64,000 nucleotides of DNA from Vicugna pacos (taxonomy: Eukaryota; Chordata; Mammalia; Artiodactyla; Camelidae). The position numbers were made by a program, and so were the translations under genes. Position 1 is the stretch's first letter; every line of letters starts with the position of its first letter. The notes beneath the pieces are model-generated. The model saw only the letters and a list, made by a program, of their open reading frames with translations, did not search any database and was not told the origin of the DNA. The DNA is taken from contig NC_132998.1 in assembly GCF_048564905.1 (NCBI RefSeq), forward strand, positions 57,112,484 through 57,176,483, read 5' to 3'. Positions 35,607 to 47,059 of the stretch are shown here, in pieces.

Positions 35607-36242
35607 CAGAATGCAAGTTCTTAATCACTGTGGCAGACAGACGGACGGACAGATGGTGGAGGGATGCTTGGAAGAATGGATGGTGAGTGATGGAGGGAGG
35701 CTGGGAGGGTGGGCCAGTCACTGGACAGAGTCAGGAGGATTCCTTGTGAGGCTTTCCCGGCTGTAGTCCAGCCACCTCCCACCTACTCCCCAAAAGAGGC
35801 AGGGCTAGGGGGAGATACGTGGGGCACTCACCTGGGGTGCAGAATCTAAGGGGAAGGTAAAGTCATTAATCAAGAGAAATAATCCCTGAAGTGGTATCTT
35901 TATAAATCAAAATCAATGCCAAAAAAAAGTCATGAAAAGATATCAAAATAAAGTTAGATTTTTAAAATTTAAATAAAGATCAGATCTGACCCAGCACTCA
36001 CACAACCTCATTTGCCTCCCACAGCCCAGGCCTTGCGTACCCCCCAGAACCTCCCTATGCCCCACCCTGTGCCTCTAACCCATCACTTCACAACCACCCC
36101 CACCCCTACGCTGAGGCCTGCAGTGGAGAGCTGGGGAGGGGTGCGATGGGAAATGAAAGCGAAGGCGGGAGTGGGGGACAGGGGGCTGCCACTGCTCTTC
36201 CCTACGCCCAGCCCTGGTCCCACCTATAGTCACTGCCCACAG

Positions 36243-36258
36243 CCCCCCCCCCCCCCCC
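36243..36258. repeat. C16 homopolymer
   Basis: A run of 16 C in a GC-rich unique block. Its length may be uncertain because of sequencing error. Confidence 0.9.
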
Positions 36259-36454
36259 GGCCCCGGGGGAGCCCCAGGCCCTGGCTCCTCTGGGTGGCAT
36301 CCCCCTAGCCACCACAGGGTGGAGCTCGTGGGCTGCTTTGGGTCTCCAAGGAAACGAAGAAAGAGGACAAGGGAAAGGAAGGAGTCAGACCCTCCTGGGT
36401 CTCCCACAGCCACGCTGGGTGCCAGCTGCCTTATGTGGATTCTTCATGAAATCC

Positions 36455-36760
36455 CTCTCACCTGCCCTCATGGGAGCTGCTATGATCATCCCCGATTTTC
36501 CAGAAAAGGAAGCAGAGGCCCAGAGAGGGAAAGTACCTGTGGGCGGCAGCTGGTAGGGAGGGAGGGCCTGGCCATGTCTGCTGGGCTCCTGGGCCTGCGC
36601 TAAGAATTCACCAGGTGCCCAGGGCGCCATGCCTCACGGAGGGCACTGTAAGCAGCTCTTGGGAATCAATGAGCAAATAGGCCCATTCTGCAGGGTTGGA
36701 AACCAAGGCTCACATGGTGTCACACAGCCAGGAGGGACAGAGAGAGCAGGGGAACATAGG
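36455..36760 (-). repeat. Two MIR fragments
   Basis: Antisense MIR cores: CCGATTTTCCAGAAAAGGAA with GCAGAGGCCCAGAGAGGGAA, then at about 36690 CATTCTGCAGGGTTGGAAAC with GGTGTCACACAGCCAGG. Confidence 0.65.
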
Positions 36761-37317
36761 TCTGCCCAGCACCATCCAGTGCCCTCACCCCAGCAGTGTG
36801 ACCCCCACCTACGAGGCCCCAAGTCCTGAGCCACTATTGTCTCTTCTGAAACCATAAGGGGGAGATCTCAGACACCCTAAGGGACCTTCCAGCAAAACAT
36901 TCTAAGATTCAGGGATGCCAGCTCATCACAGTCACAGGCTGGTCTATTTCACCATCCCTGGACGTGACTCCCACGGCCCAGCCTGGCCAAGGGACCCGGC
37001 TGCCTGAGAACTGAAGGTTCTGGTTAACAGAGTTGCTATGCTCGTATGAAGATGACCAGTCTCAAAGTGAAGGCGAGGAGTTCAAGCTTAACACCAGAAA
37101 ATGGGTGGAAATGGCCAATAGACTCAGCTTATCTCACCCCAGGGCCCCATTGGGAGTCTTACCACTTCCAAACCATGGTTAGCAGATGGAGGAAAGGTGC
37201 CGGCTGGCCATCTGCCTTTCGGTTAGATGAAACTTTACAGTGGTAGACTGTAGAAGGTCAGAGATCAAAAGACCCTTAGAGTTAATTTGGTCAAACTCTG
37301 ACACCCACCCCATCTGA

Positions 37318-38300
37318 GCCATTTATTAATTCAACAAATACTGGCTTAGCATCACCATGTGCCACAGGCTAAGCAGATAAACCCAGCCCCATCCCTCACA
37401 GAGTTTATGATCCAACAATGAAAACAATATTGAGCAAGTAATTATGGTAATGGGTCTTAGGATTCCAGTAGGGTGTGCTGAAAGCCACGAGCATATGGGT
37501 TAGGAAAAACTGCCCAAAGGAAACACAGTAAGCCAAAACCTGAAGCTTGAGGAGTTGGCCAGAGATGGGAAGGAGACAGAGCACATCAGGTGGCAGGAGG
37601 GGCATGTGCAAAGGCCCTGGGGCATGAGCATATATGATCTGGTCAAGATAAAGCTAGATGGCCCATAGGCTGCAGCTCAGAGTGGAGGGGAGAAGGCAGA
37701 GCGGCAGGTAGCAGTCAGACTCCAGAGGGTCTTGTGGGCCATGCTGTGGCGTCTCAATGCCATCCTGAAGGCAGTCAGGAGCCACTGAAGGTTTTTAAGC
37801 AGAAGAGTGATATGACCAGATTCATGTCTTAGAAAAATCAGCCTGGAAACCATAAGGGCAGAAAGTCAGGGTTGGGGGCGGGGCAAGGCTGGAGGCCAAA
37901 GGACCCACAGGGTTGTTACAAAAGGAAAGGTGATAGGGCCCCAAATAAGGAGGTGGAAGTGAGGGTGCCTGAGGAGTCCATGCATGGCACTGAGAGTCAC
38001 TTGGGACATCAGACTCTAAGGGACATTGATTATGCTGGCGGGGAGGAGGCAGAAGAAGGGGTCTAAACTGGTCCCGTCTGGGTGACTCGGGGGACAGAGC
38101 TGCCATTGGTTGAGCTGGAAAACACCTGAGGGATCACTTTGGGACACACTGAGCTGAGGAAACACCTAAATGGACTTGTTAGGTAGGAAACTGGACATGT
38201 AGGTAAGGATCAGAATACAGCACAGGGCAGAAGTGTTGGTCGGGGGGGCGGGCGTGGGCTTGTACAATAAAGAGGTGCTGGGACAAGCCCTGGGGGAACC
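37318..38300 (-). repeat. L2, long fragment
   Basis: Antisense L2: TTATTAATTCAACAAATACT, CACCATGTGCCACAGGC, GGCATGTGCAAAGGCCCTGG, TTTTAAGCAGAAGAGTGATA, TGACCAGATTCATGTC. One of the longest L2 stretches in the window. Confidence 0.75.
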
Positions 38301-38385
38301 CTGGCACCCTACACACAGCTGTGTCCGCCTCCCCAGGGCCCAGCAGGTCGCTTGGTGTGAGGAAGAGTGGCAGGTGGTAGTTTCA

Positions 38386-38397
38386 AAAGATGGCGGC
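38386..38397 (+). promoter_or_regulatory. YY1-like motif
   Basis: AAAGATGGCGGC matches the YY1 consensus. It is far from either gene's start, and function is unproven. Confidence 0.25.
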
Positions 38398-38469
38398 ACC
38401 AACATCTCCCATCCCACGTGCTCTTCTTACATCGTGACCCTGTGACTACAGTGGAAGTGATACTAAGAG

Positions 38470-38830
38470 ATTTCTGAGGTCAGATCATAAAAGGGGTACG
38501 TTTCCACCTGGCTTTCTCTTTTGGGCTGTGCACCTTGGCTCCCAAGGGTACCCTGGAACTGCCGTGCTGGGGGGACCACGTGGAGAGGCCACAGAGAGCA
38601 AGAGAGATGCCGAGGAGTTCCAGATGTTTGAGCCACCAGACCCACCACCAAACTTGCAAGACAGCCAGCCTTTGGATATCCCAGGCCCAAACTTGGGCCG
38701 CCCCAGGTGACGCTAAGTAGAACCGAGACCAGCTGTCCCTACTGAGTTTGCCTAGACTGCAGATTCGTGAGCAAAATAAATATTGTTTAGATAAACTAAG
38801 AAGTTGTTACATAGCAGAACAGACTGGCAC
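38470..38830 (+). repeat. MLT1-like MaLR LTR fossil
   Basis: Ends ATTCGTGAGCAAAATAAATA, TTGTTTAGATAAACTAAG, TTGTTACATAGCAGAACAG, similar to the poly(A)-signal end of MaLR LTRs. Old solo LTR; family call moderate. Confidence 0.4.
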
Positions 38831-39000
38831 TTAAGGACATGCAGAGAAAGGGGAGCCTGCAGAGGAGACTGAGAAGGGGTCAGGAGGTCAGAAGGAATCA
38901 GAGAGTGAGTGAGCGACCCCAGGGCACACAGCAGGCTGGTGGCCAACACTTTGTCTGGTTTTCCCTGACCACTCTTCTTGGATTTTGCCTGAGATCTTTA

Positions 39001-39052
39001 TTCTCTTTTCCTTCCTTCCTTCCTTCTTTCTTCCTTTCCTTCTTTTCTTTTA
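39001..39052. repeat. TTCC/TTTC pyrimidine tract
   Basis: About 50 bases of TTCC, TTTC and TTCTT units on the plus strand, a low-complexity tract. Confidence 0.9.
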
Positions 39053-39169
39053 TATTGAGAATCTGTATCTCCCAGACTATCTCCCATATATACAAAAAGC
39101 TAGGAATACGAAAGTAGAAAATCAGGACTAGGGAAAAGGAGAAGGAAAATATGACAAATGATGCTGCAG

Positions 39170-39600
39170 TTGTGCTTTAGATTTGCCTGAGTTTCCTGGC
39201 AGCTGGAGTAAAAAGGGAAACAAGGCAAGTTACTCAGTTCTCCTTACTGGAAAAGGGGAAACAGGCCAGTCCCCTGGTGAATTGCATTTTTCTAAACCAC
39301 ACTAGAATAAAGCTCCAGAACCCACTGAGCTCATGACTTAAGAAGTGCTCGGTGACATCATACCTTCAACAGCAAACACAGAAGTGGTTTCCTTATTTCT
39401 TGTAATAACTTCCTTGCTGAGGGCTGACCCCAGAGCTCTGATGCCCAGAGTGTACCCTGACTTTATTACAGGGACAGGAGGACCACACCTCCCTTGCTGA
39501 GGTCACAAACATCTGAGAATATGTTCAAATAACAATTTCAGGACCCTCCATCAGAGGATAGACTCAGGAGTCGGTGGCCTGGCAGTTTGTATCCTAAAAG
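39170..39600 (+). repeat. Dispersed repeat copy A, possible LTR fossil
   Basis: Shares AGATTTGNCTGAG, TTCCTNGCAGC and GGGGAAACA in the same order with a copy at 47.30-47.62 kb. The end region (CTTTATTACAGGGACAGGAG) looks LTR-like. Family not resolved. Confidence 0.35.
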
Positions 39601-39789
39601 GATCCCAGAGGGGCACATCCAGGTTTGGGGTCCCCTGCCTAAGAGAATCTTTCCTAAATCTCGGGAAAACATGCAATAAAGCAAGGCCCTACTGTCTGCC
39701 AGGGCCCAGGATCACCTTGGAAACCAGACAACCCTTGGAGGGACTGAAGCGGGACTGACAAGTGACCAGTGGCTGCCTCCACTGAGGTC

Positions 39790-39950
39790 CTCTCCAGGCG
39801 AGACACTTTACCATCACACCCTCTGGTAGGACATTCTGCAGAATCCCCATTTTACAGATGAGAATACTGAGGCCAGGAAGATGCTGCCACAGCTCATAGG
39901 CGGAAGCATTGAGGTTCAAAGCCAGAGCCCACTGAGCTACAGGCTAACAC
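39790..39950 (-). repeat. MIR
   Basis: Antisense MIR: CCCCATTTTACAGATGAGAA, TACTGAGGCCAGGAAG, CCACAGCTCATAGGCGG, TTCAAAGCCAGAGCCC. Confidence 0.75.
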
Positions 39951-40024
39951 CAGGAGGAGGCCAGAACTCCCAGCTGCAACACACATCAGCCCTTCATAGA
40001 CAGCCTGAGCCTCCCTGGGGATAG

Positions 40025-40150
40025 TGTGGCATTCATTCCTTCAAAAAGCATCCATTGAACACCTACTATGTACCAAGTCTGTTCTAAGTGCCTCGGAAGC
40101 AGCAGAGAACCAAACTAACCCAGTGGGTGAACTTATATACTCATCACATT
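40025..40150 (-). repeat. L2 3' end
   Basis: Antisense L2: CATTCATTCCTTCAAAAAGC, CATTGAACACCTACTATGTA, CCAAGTCTGTTCTAAGTGCC. Confidence 0.75.
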
Positions 40151-41001
40151 TCCTTATTCTCTGCATTCTTGATGCTCTGGCAGCTGGGGCCTCACTGCTG
40201 GGGAGGGACGGCCCCTCTCACAGTTAGCTAATTTCTAGGGATAGTAAATGACAGCCTTGCCAGCTCCTTGCAAACCAACCAATCCTGAGTCCATATCCCC
40301 ATCTGCCTCCTCTGTCTGGCTTTATACTCCAGGAGGCAAGAGTCCTCCGTCCTAACCACCCCAGGGCCAGGTACCAGGAAGGTAGGGGCCACCCTCACTG
40401 CCCAGAGCCTGCCAAAATTATTCCACGTAGCCAACCCTAAGTCCTCTCAGTCCTCACCTGGCCTCGCCCATTTCTTCCCTGAAAAACCACAGTAAAGGCT
40501 CTTGTCTATGGTTTCCCCTCACTCTGCTGCCTCCTGACTGGCCCTGATGCTTCTTCATGTGGTCCTGCCTGGCCCGCCATGTGCCCTCCTCCTGGGACCT
40601 GTGTAGATGACAAAAATATCTTTTCATCACCTGTTCTGTTGGCCTCACTATACCTGAATAAAACCAAAATCCCAGGTAACATTTTAAAACACCCAGCCCC
40701 ACCTTCCGAGTTCACAGAAATGATTCTGACCAGTTGGTTTTCAAAGCCGGAGATTCCAGGGAGCGCCCCCTCTGCCCTGGGGTGGGGGTGATTCCAGATG
40801 GTGTGGCAACCCCCCAGGCCAGGACTCGAACTCAGAATGAGCAGCTGGGTAGCCCTGGCCTTCTCCCACGCCACGGGGCCCACAAACGTGAACGTGGCAG
40901 CCAAATAGATGAGACCAAGATGGCAGAAAAGGGGACTGAGGGCAGCCCCCACGGACATGTGTAAACAGATCATTTTGTTAAAGTTCTATAATGACACTTT
41001 T

Positions 41002-41107
41002 TTTTTTAAAAGAAAGAGAGCCCTTGGAGCATGAGACCTGAACAAGGAAATGTTAAGCTCTGCAGGCCCTATTATAGGCCATTACTTCTTCTTCTTTTTT
41101 TTTTTTA
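41002..41107. mobile_element. Short unidentified insertion with 14-bp duplication
   Basis: ATAATGACACTTTT occurs at 40988-41001 and 41108-41121. Between them lie about 106 bp, T-rich at both ends with a unique centre (GCCCTTGGAGCATGAGACC). This is the signature of a retroposed insert. The source is not recognised. Confidence 0.5.
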
Positions 41108-41859
41108 ATAATGACACTTTTGAGACAAAAAGGAGACTCCACAGTAGAATGAACCTGACCCAAGTTTACATACTGAAGTATCAGATTTCCATCTTTCAAC
41201 AGGCTGGCAAAAACTCTAGAGCAGCAGCTCCAAAATAAGTAGGACTGATGTTCCAGAAAGATGACAGGCCCTTAACCACAGTAACGCAGAAGTCAGAGCC
41301 AGACTCCAGGCTCGAATCCCTGCCTGCTGGCGGCGCCGGTAAGCTCCGGTGGTATCTCTCTGAGCCTCGGTTTCCTGGTGCCCTCGGGCCAGGGGACTCC
41401 TCTGGCCTTCCCCTTTGGGCTTCCCCTCCACTCTGGGCCGCCCTCTCCCCCTGCCTGGGACTCTCACCAGGCACAAATGCCCCAGGTCTCTGGTGGCTCA
41501 GTTCAAGTAAAGCCACTCCTTTCTTAAAGGTGCCCTCCTCCACCCACCAGCTCTGCTCCAGCGAACCTCATCCCTCACTCCTCCGCCACCCACTTCACTG
41601 CCTCCACTTCCTCAGTTCCCGCCTGTTGCCCCTGCCTGGCCACCTCCCACCCTAGCCGCCCAGCAGTAACACAGTGGACACTCAGGGACCTTCGCCTCCT
41701 CCCCGCCCCCCAACCCCGCTGGAGACACTGATGACCACCTCTTAAAAGGCCCTCTTCTGGCCACACCCAGGTTTCCTCCTGACTCCCCCTCCATTCCCGT
41801 GGTGGAATCTCCCTCGCTCCTACTAGCAACCCCCTCCCTGGCTGGGGAAGCTCATCACC

Positions 41860-42070
41860 CATCTAGATGCCCCAAACACCAGGCGCTCTGTTTCCCAGGA
41901 TCCCTTGCATCCAGGCGTGAGCATGGATCCGCCCTGGCCAAACAGGATGAGCGGAGTCCCGGAGGGCAGGGACAAGTAGATGTGGGATGCCGGGAACTGC
42001 TGCAGCCATCTGGTGACCATGAGGGAGGCGGGACACAGGGAGACACAGCCTCTGGCTTGTCTCAGACCTC
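41860..42070. repeat. Dispersed repeat fragment, family not resolved
   Basis: GTTTCCCAGGATCCCTTGCA, then CCTGGCCAAACAGGATGAGC resembles a repeat that also appears at about 55.86-55.97 kb. Confidence 0.35.
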
Positions 42071-42409
42071 AGCCCCGCCCCACCCTGTGACACAGCCACC
42101 TGGTCCCACTGGAGACCTTCTGCTTCCTCCAAGCCCCCTACTCCAGTGAACTTAGGAGGAGGGTGGAGCCTGGGTCCCCTCCTGTGTGTGTGTGGCAAGC
42201 AATTGATGTGTAAGCTTGTGTTGCTGTGCCCAGCAGAAACTACTGTCCCGAAACTATTGTGGCCTGGGTTGGAAAGGGGAAGTGGGGGTCAGAGAGCCAC
42301 TGATTGGAGGGCGGAGGCTTGGCAGCAGGAGGAGGACCAGGGGAGGGACAGACCCCAGGCAGAAGCAGATCCAGGCCTGGATTCATCTCAGGTCTCACTC
42401 TCCGTTTCA

Positions 42410-42560
42410 TCTCAAGCCTCTGAGTCTTTGCTTGTGCTGTTCCTTCAACCTGGAACACCCTTCCCTCACCTTCTCTGAAGCACAAACTCCCGCTTGAACT
42501 TCCAGAGGATTCTTTGCTTTCTTGTACAAATATCCAAGACTCCAAACAGGCATCCCTGTT
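42410..42560 (+). repeat. L2 3' region
   Basis: Sense L2: TTTGCTTGTGCTGTTCCTTC, AACCTGGAACACCCTTCCCT, CACCTTCTCTGAAGCACAAA. Confidence 0.75.
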
Positions 42561-42569
42561 GGGAAGCCC

Positions 42570-42960
42570 TCGCTGAGTTGGTGTGGCAGGGATTGGTCCA
42601 GAGCTGGGCACATGGCCTAGGCCTAGCCAATCAAAGTCTTTCCCTGAGAATGTTTCTGGGTAGGCCCTCTTTATGAAATCAAACGTAACTTGACATGAGC
42701 TGGGAGCTTTCTGTGGCTAGGTTGGCTGCCCTATGGAGAAAATCCCATCTGAAGCCAGAGACAGAAATAGCTAAGGCAGACAGAGAATGAGAGAGATGGG
42801 GGTGGGGCGGGGAGGAGAAGAACAAGGACATTCTGAGTCTCTGGTATCCATATCCCCAAGGCCCAAGGCCAACCCCATCCCTGGCTCTCCAGGAACTGAG
42901 CCAGTAAATTCCAGTTTAAGCTAGGTGGAGTTATGCTTACTTAAAAACAAAAGATGTTTG
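42570..42960 (+). repeat. LTR-like fossil, family unresolved
   Basis: Has GGATTGGTCCAGAGCTGG, TAGCCAATCAAAGTC and an end CCAGTAAATTCCAGTTTAAG, laid out like the fossil at 2.99-3.37 kb. Tentative. Confidence 0.3.
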
Positions 42961-43554
42961 AATTCTGCATTATCATCATTCTCTTTGATGACTCACTGGC
43001 CCATCATCTGGACACAAAATAATTTATTAACCATTTAGCCTCTGCTGTGCACTTGACTCTTCCAAAATTTCCCAGTTATCAGTGATGCTGGGAGGAGCGT
43101 CCGCGTGCTCACCCCTTCCCACATGTGGGCCATTATCTCATTAGGACAATTTCTAAATGTGAACTTGAAGATGAAAGTGTACTTCACTGCCCTTGACCCT
43201 CATCCTTGTCTTTGGCTGAGTCATGGAACCTCCCTGCATCTGGCTTCCCTCTGTCCCTCTGTCCTCCAGGCTCCCAAAGGGCCTGTGGCCAAACCCAGAT
43301 GAGGAGTGATAGGTCTGGTGGAAATCAGGCATGTTTGGAAAGCCCTGGGCTTCTGGAGCCCTGCTTGTTGCTCAGGTCTTACAGGCCAGACTCTCAGCAG
43401 TCCCAAGACGGAAGGATGCCACATCCACCAGAGGCTGCCTCCAGTTCCGAGTCATGAGAAAAAAAATGAGAAATCAGAGAAAATTATGAAGGGGAAGGAC
43501 TTCAGAGATGATTCATCCCAGACACTCATCCTGCCCACCACCTGCCATGTCCCA

Positions 43555-43680
43555 CCCAACGCAGCTGACTTAACCATGTGCCCTACGAAGGTCGGGATTT
43601 TTGTTTGTCATGTGTCAATGCCAAAAACAGCACATGGCATGTAGTAGGACTTCAGTGAACACCAACTGAATGAATGGATA
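43555..43680 (+). repeat. L2 3' end
   Basis: Sense L2: CATGTGCCCTACGAAGG, GCACATGGCATGTAGTAGGA, CTGAATGAATGGATAG. Its TGAA-type tail runs into the satellite that follows. Confidence 0.7.
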
Positions 43681-43921
43681 GATGGATGGATGGACGGATG
43701 GATGGATTGTGGATGGATGGATGGGTGGATGGACAGATGGATGGACGGATGGACGGATGTACCGATGGATGGATGTGTGGATGGATGGATGGATGAATGG
43801 CTGATTGGATGGATGAATGGATGGTTGGATATGTGGATGGATGTGTGGATGGATGTGTGAATGGAAGGATGGATGGATGTGTGAATGGATGGATGGATGT
43901 GTGAATGGATGGATGGATGGA
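43669..43921. repeat. TGGA tetranucleotide satellite
   Basis: About 250 bp of imperfect TGGA units with variants TGAA, TGTG and CGGA. It produces long His-Pro-Ser-Ile frames on the minus strand that are not genes. Likely polymorphic in length. Confidence 0.95.
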
Positions 43922-44249
43922 GTACTGTAACTTTGCATCCCAAAGGAGTTCAAGGGCGGGTTCTGTCCCTTATGCGCCCTAAGTCCCCTCCCTCTCCAGG
44001 TCTGAGTTATCTTGCATATAAAACAAGGTCACCTCTAAGTTCCATCCGGTTCTCTTTCTCTCGAGCTAGCTGTGTCCAGGTGAGGAATTCTGAGCTTTGG
44101 GACAAACAGAAAGTTTTGCTCCTGTGCTTTTGCTACAATTTGATTTAAGTACTGGATTTTTTTTTTTATCTCTCCCCTACGGGGTAAGCAGGCCACTGAA
44201 TTTCTTTCTAAATGTTCGAAATGATGTTTGCACAATTCAGAGTGAGAAT

Positions 44250-44472
44250 GAAGTCAGTGCAGGGCTTGAATCTGAGCTTTGCCTCTTCCTGGCTGTGTGA
44301 CCTTGGGCAAGTGACTTAACCTTTCTGAACTCAGTTCCCCCGTCTATAAAGCAGGGATTGTAATACACTTCACTGGGGTGTGGAAAGGATTAAATGAGAT
44401 GATGTGCGAGCACTGAGCACAGTACCTGGCAGGTAGTAAGCATTCCATAGATGGCAGTGGTAGTTGTTGGGG
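44250..44472 (+). repeat. MIR, nearly full length
   Basis: Sense MIR: GGGCTTGAATCTGAGCTTTG, CTGGCTGTGTGACCTTGGGC, AAGTGACTTAACCTTTCTGA, GGATTAAATGAGATGATGTG, GGCAGGTAGTAAGCATTCC. Confidence 0.9.
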
Positions 44473-44839
44473 ACCTCCCAGATCCCAAGTTTGGGGACTG
44501 TTGTCCCATAATCAACTATGGACCTCCACCTAGTGTACATGAAGGAAGCAGAGGCCCTGACCCCTGGCCAGAAAGAGCTTCAGGAAGAGCCCTTTAAGGG
44601 GAGCCCTTCCCATCTTCATCCTTCCTACCTCAGATTCAGGTGCAATGGCTGGAAAACAGGCAGTCACTTTGGACTATGAGGAGAACTTGAGGGTGTCAGT
44701 TAGAAGGAGCCTGGATCCCTGATAACCAGGTTGCTATGAAGCAGTCCTGTATTAAGTACCTTGGGCTTCTTTCTCATGAGAGATAAAAATACCTCTAATT
44801 TGTTTCAGCTATGGTTATTTGGGTTTTCTGTTTCATGTA

Positions 44840-44985
44840 AGCAAACTTAATCTTATCTGCCCCAATTTTGCAGATGACAAAAAACAAGGCTCAAAGGGGA
44901 GGCATGCAAGCAACTAGCAGACGCTGAGTCGGGATCTGAATCCAGGTCTCCATAGCTCCCCTACTGTTAATTCTATGAAACTCCT
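44840..44985 (-). repeat. MIR
   Basis: Antisense MIR: CCCAATTTTGCAGATGACAA, CTAGCAGACGCTGAGTCGGG, TCTGAATCCAGGTCTCC. Confidence 0.7.
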
Positions 44986-45049
44986 GGCCACCTACAGTGA
45001 GAGTACCTTCCCTTTCAGGCTGCCTGCGTATAAGCTGTGAGTCATGATC

Positions 45050-45150
45050 GGGAATGTGGGGGAAGAAGAAAGGAAGGTGTAATCACCGAAGGCTTCACAG
45101 AGGAGGTGATTATTTGAGTTGAGTCTTAGAGAATGAGATAGTAATCATAA
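45050..45150 (-). repeat. L2 fragment
   Basis: CGAAGGCTTCACAGAGGAGG, TGATTATTTGAGTTGAG resembles antisense L2 internal 3' sequence. Short. Confidence 0.4.
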
Positions 45151-45734
45151 CTGAAGCATTCAACCGGTCTTTCAGACAAAAAGGGAGGTCCCAGATGCCA
45201 AACTGTGGCCCTGGGCAAGGCACACCTGTTGGGCCTGGCTGCAGCATTAGAGCGTGTGTCAGGGGTCCCCAAGACCATCCCCAAGTTCAGTGACTGATTC
45301 ATCAGGAAGATTCACAGAACTCAGCACATAGTCCTAGCTACAGCTGTGATCTATTACAGCAAAAGGATATACAGGCACAAGCTTCCGAGAGTCCTCTCCC
45401 AGCGGAGTCACACAGGAGGCACTTAATTCCTCCAACAGCAAATTGTGAAAACACATGCGAGGTGTTGTCAGCCAGGGAACTCAGCAGAGACTCAGCGTCT
45501 GAGGTTCTTGCTGGGGACTGGTCACGTAGGCACGCTCTGCCTAACACATACCCAAATCCCGGAGTCCCAGGAGGAAAGCGGTGTTCAGCATAAACCACGT
45601 TGTCTGCACAGTATGAGTGGGCACCGGGAGCCACTCATACTGGGCAACGGCAGGAATCCGCCCGAAATCCAAGTTCCCAGATGCCAGCCGACGGCCAAAC
45701 TTGCAAGCAGGCTTTTTAAAGGCTAGCAGTCTCA

Positions 45735-46137
45735 CACAGACATAGAAAACAAACTTGTCAAAGTTTACCAAAGGGGAAAGAGAGGGGAAGGATAAATTCA
45801 GAATTTGGAATTAGCGGATACAAACTACTATATACAAAATAGATAAACAACAAGGTCCTACTGTACAGCACAGGGAACTATACTGAATAGATTATGATAA
45901 CCTATAATGAAAAAGAATATAAATATATATATATTTATATATAAAGAATATAAATCTAAACATATATTTATAAATAAATATAAATATTTACTTAATAATA
46001 ATAAATAAATATATAATAAATAAATATAAACTAATAATTATATATAACTGAGTCACTAGGCTATACACCAGAAACTAACACAACACTGTAAATCAACTAT
46101 ACTTCAAAAAAAAAATCTTTGTGAAAAAATAAAAAGA
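45735..46137 (+). mobile_element. 5'-truncated L1 tail inside an LTR
   Basis: Artiodactyl L1 3' UTR: GGTCCTACTGTACAGCACAG, GGCTATACACCAGAAACTAA, GTAAATCAACTATACTTCAA with an A tail. TAGCAGTCTCA at 45724-45734 and 46138-46148 is an 11-bp target-site duplication. Confidence 0.9.
45910..46050. repeat. AT-rich TATAAA-type expansion inside L1
   Basis: The short TATATATA stretch normal in this L1 3' UTR is expanded here to about 140 bp of TATAAATA-like units. Confidence 0.8.
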
Positions 46138-46764
46138 TAGCAGTCTCAGATCTGCTGTTAACAATTTTCTGCACAGGGAATAACAACTTTCTCCATGTTT
46201 CTCTTATTTTAAGTGACCCAGGAAATGGCTTTTTTGTGCCTTGGGCCCAGATTTGTTGAGAAAAATCTAATTTACCGTGAAGATATTTAAACAGGTTTCC
46301 TAGAAAATAACCTTGAGTTAGACAAGAACTGGGGGAGGTGGGGGACAGGGGATGGGGGGTGAGTTTGAAGAGTCCTGAGAGCACCAGGCCGGCAGTTAGT
46401 GGGCCTGGCCTCTGGGTCCCGAGCTGGCCACTCACTCAAGTTCCAAATTAGTCAAACGTGTTCCAGAAAGGAAGCTCTGTTCTCTTCTCCATGAGTCTCC
46501 ATCCTCAGCAGGCCAGCCCCAGCAGCTGGGCTACAAGGCTTCTTAAGGTCTCACCTCGAAAGTCATGTAACATCACTACTGCCACAATCTGGTGGGCAAA
46601 GAAGGACACAGCCCAGTCCAGATGCAAAAGGAGCAGAAATAGACTCCACCTCTTGATGGGAGGAGTGGCAGCCTCATAGCACAAAGGGGCATGGATACAC
46701 GGAAGGGTGGAAATTGCAGCCAGCTTTTGCATCAACCACGCCTTCTGCCCCGTGTGCCCTTCCC

Positions 46765-46900
46765 GCATTCATTCATCATTCATTGCACACTTGAACACCC
46801 TCTAGGTCCCCAGCATTTACCAGAGACAGGACACAAAGTTGACCTTGTCTTCATGGGGCCTCGAGACTTGTGGGGAAAGAGATGAATAAAACGACGTGTG
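46765..46900 (-). repeat. L2 3' end
   Basis: Antisense L2: CATTCATTCATCATTCATTG, CCTTGTCTTCATGGGGCCTC, GAGACTTGTGGGGAAAGAG. Confidence 0.75.
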
Positions 46901-47059
46901 CCACAAAGTTACAAGGAATGAGCATTTACTTTATAGATATTCCTTTACACTGTACTTTTTTCTATAAAGTGTTTGAATCAGCCTGCTAAAAAAGCACAAG
47001 TAATAAAATTGTGAATTTTAACCAAAAACCAAAATTTAAACCACAAGGAGAAAAAAGAG

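Larger units (their letters stand above)
45256..46175 (-). repeat. LTR fossil, probably class I ERV, interrupted by L1
   Basis: On the minus strand it runs TGTGCAGAAAATTG to GGGGACCCCTGACA, the TG...CA termini of an LTR, and includes a polyadenylation-type region. It appears as a solo LTR of about 520 bp once the inserted L1 (45735-46137) is set aside. Old; exact family not resolved. Confidence 0.5.

Noticed and set aside
43669-43921. CRISPR-like regular repetition
   Set aside because: Short tetranucleotide units without spacers in a mammalian genome; a simple satellite.
43608-43953. Two overlapping minus-strand frames rich in His, Pro, Ser and Ile
   Set aside because: Direct product of the TGGA satellite read in two frames.
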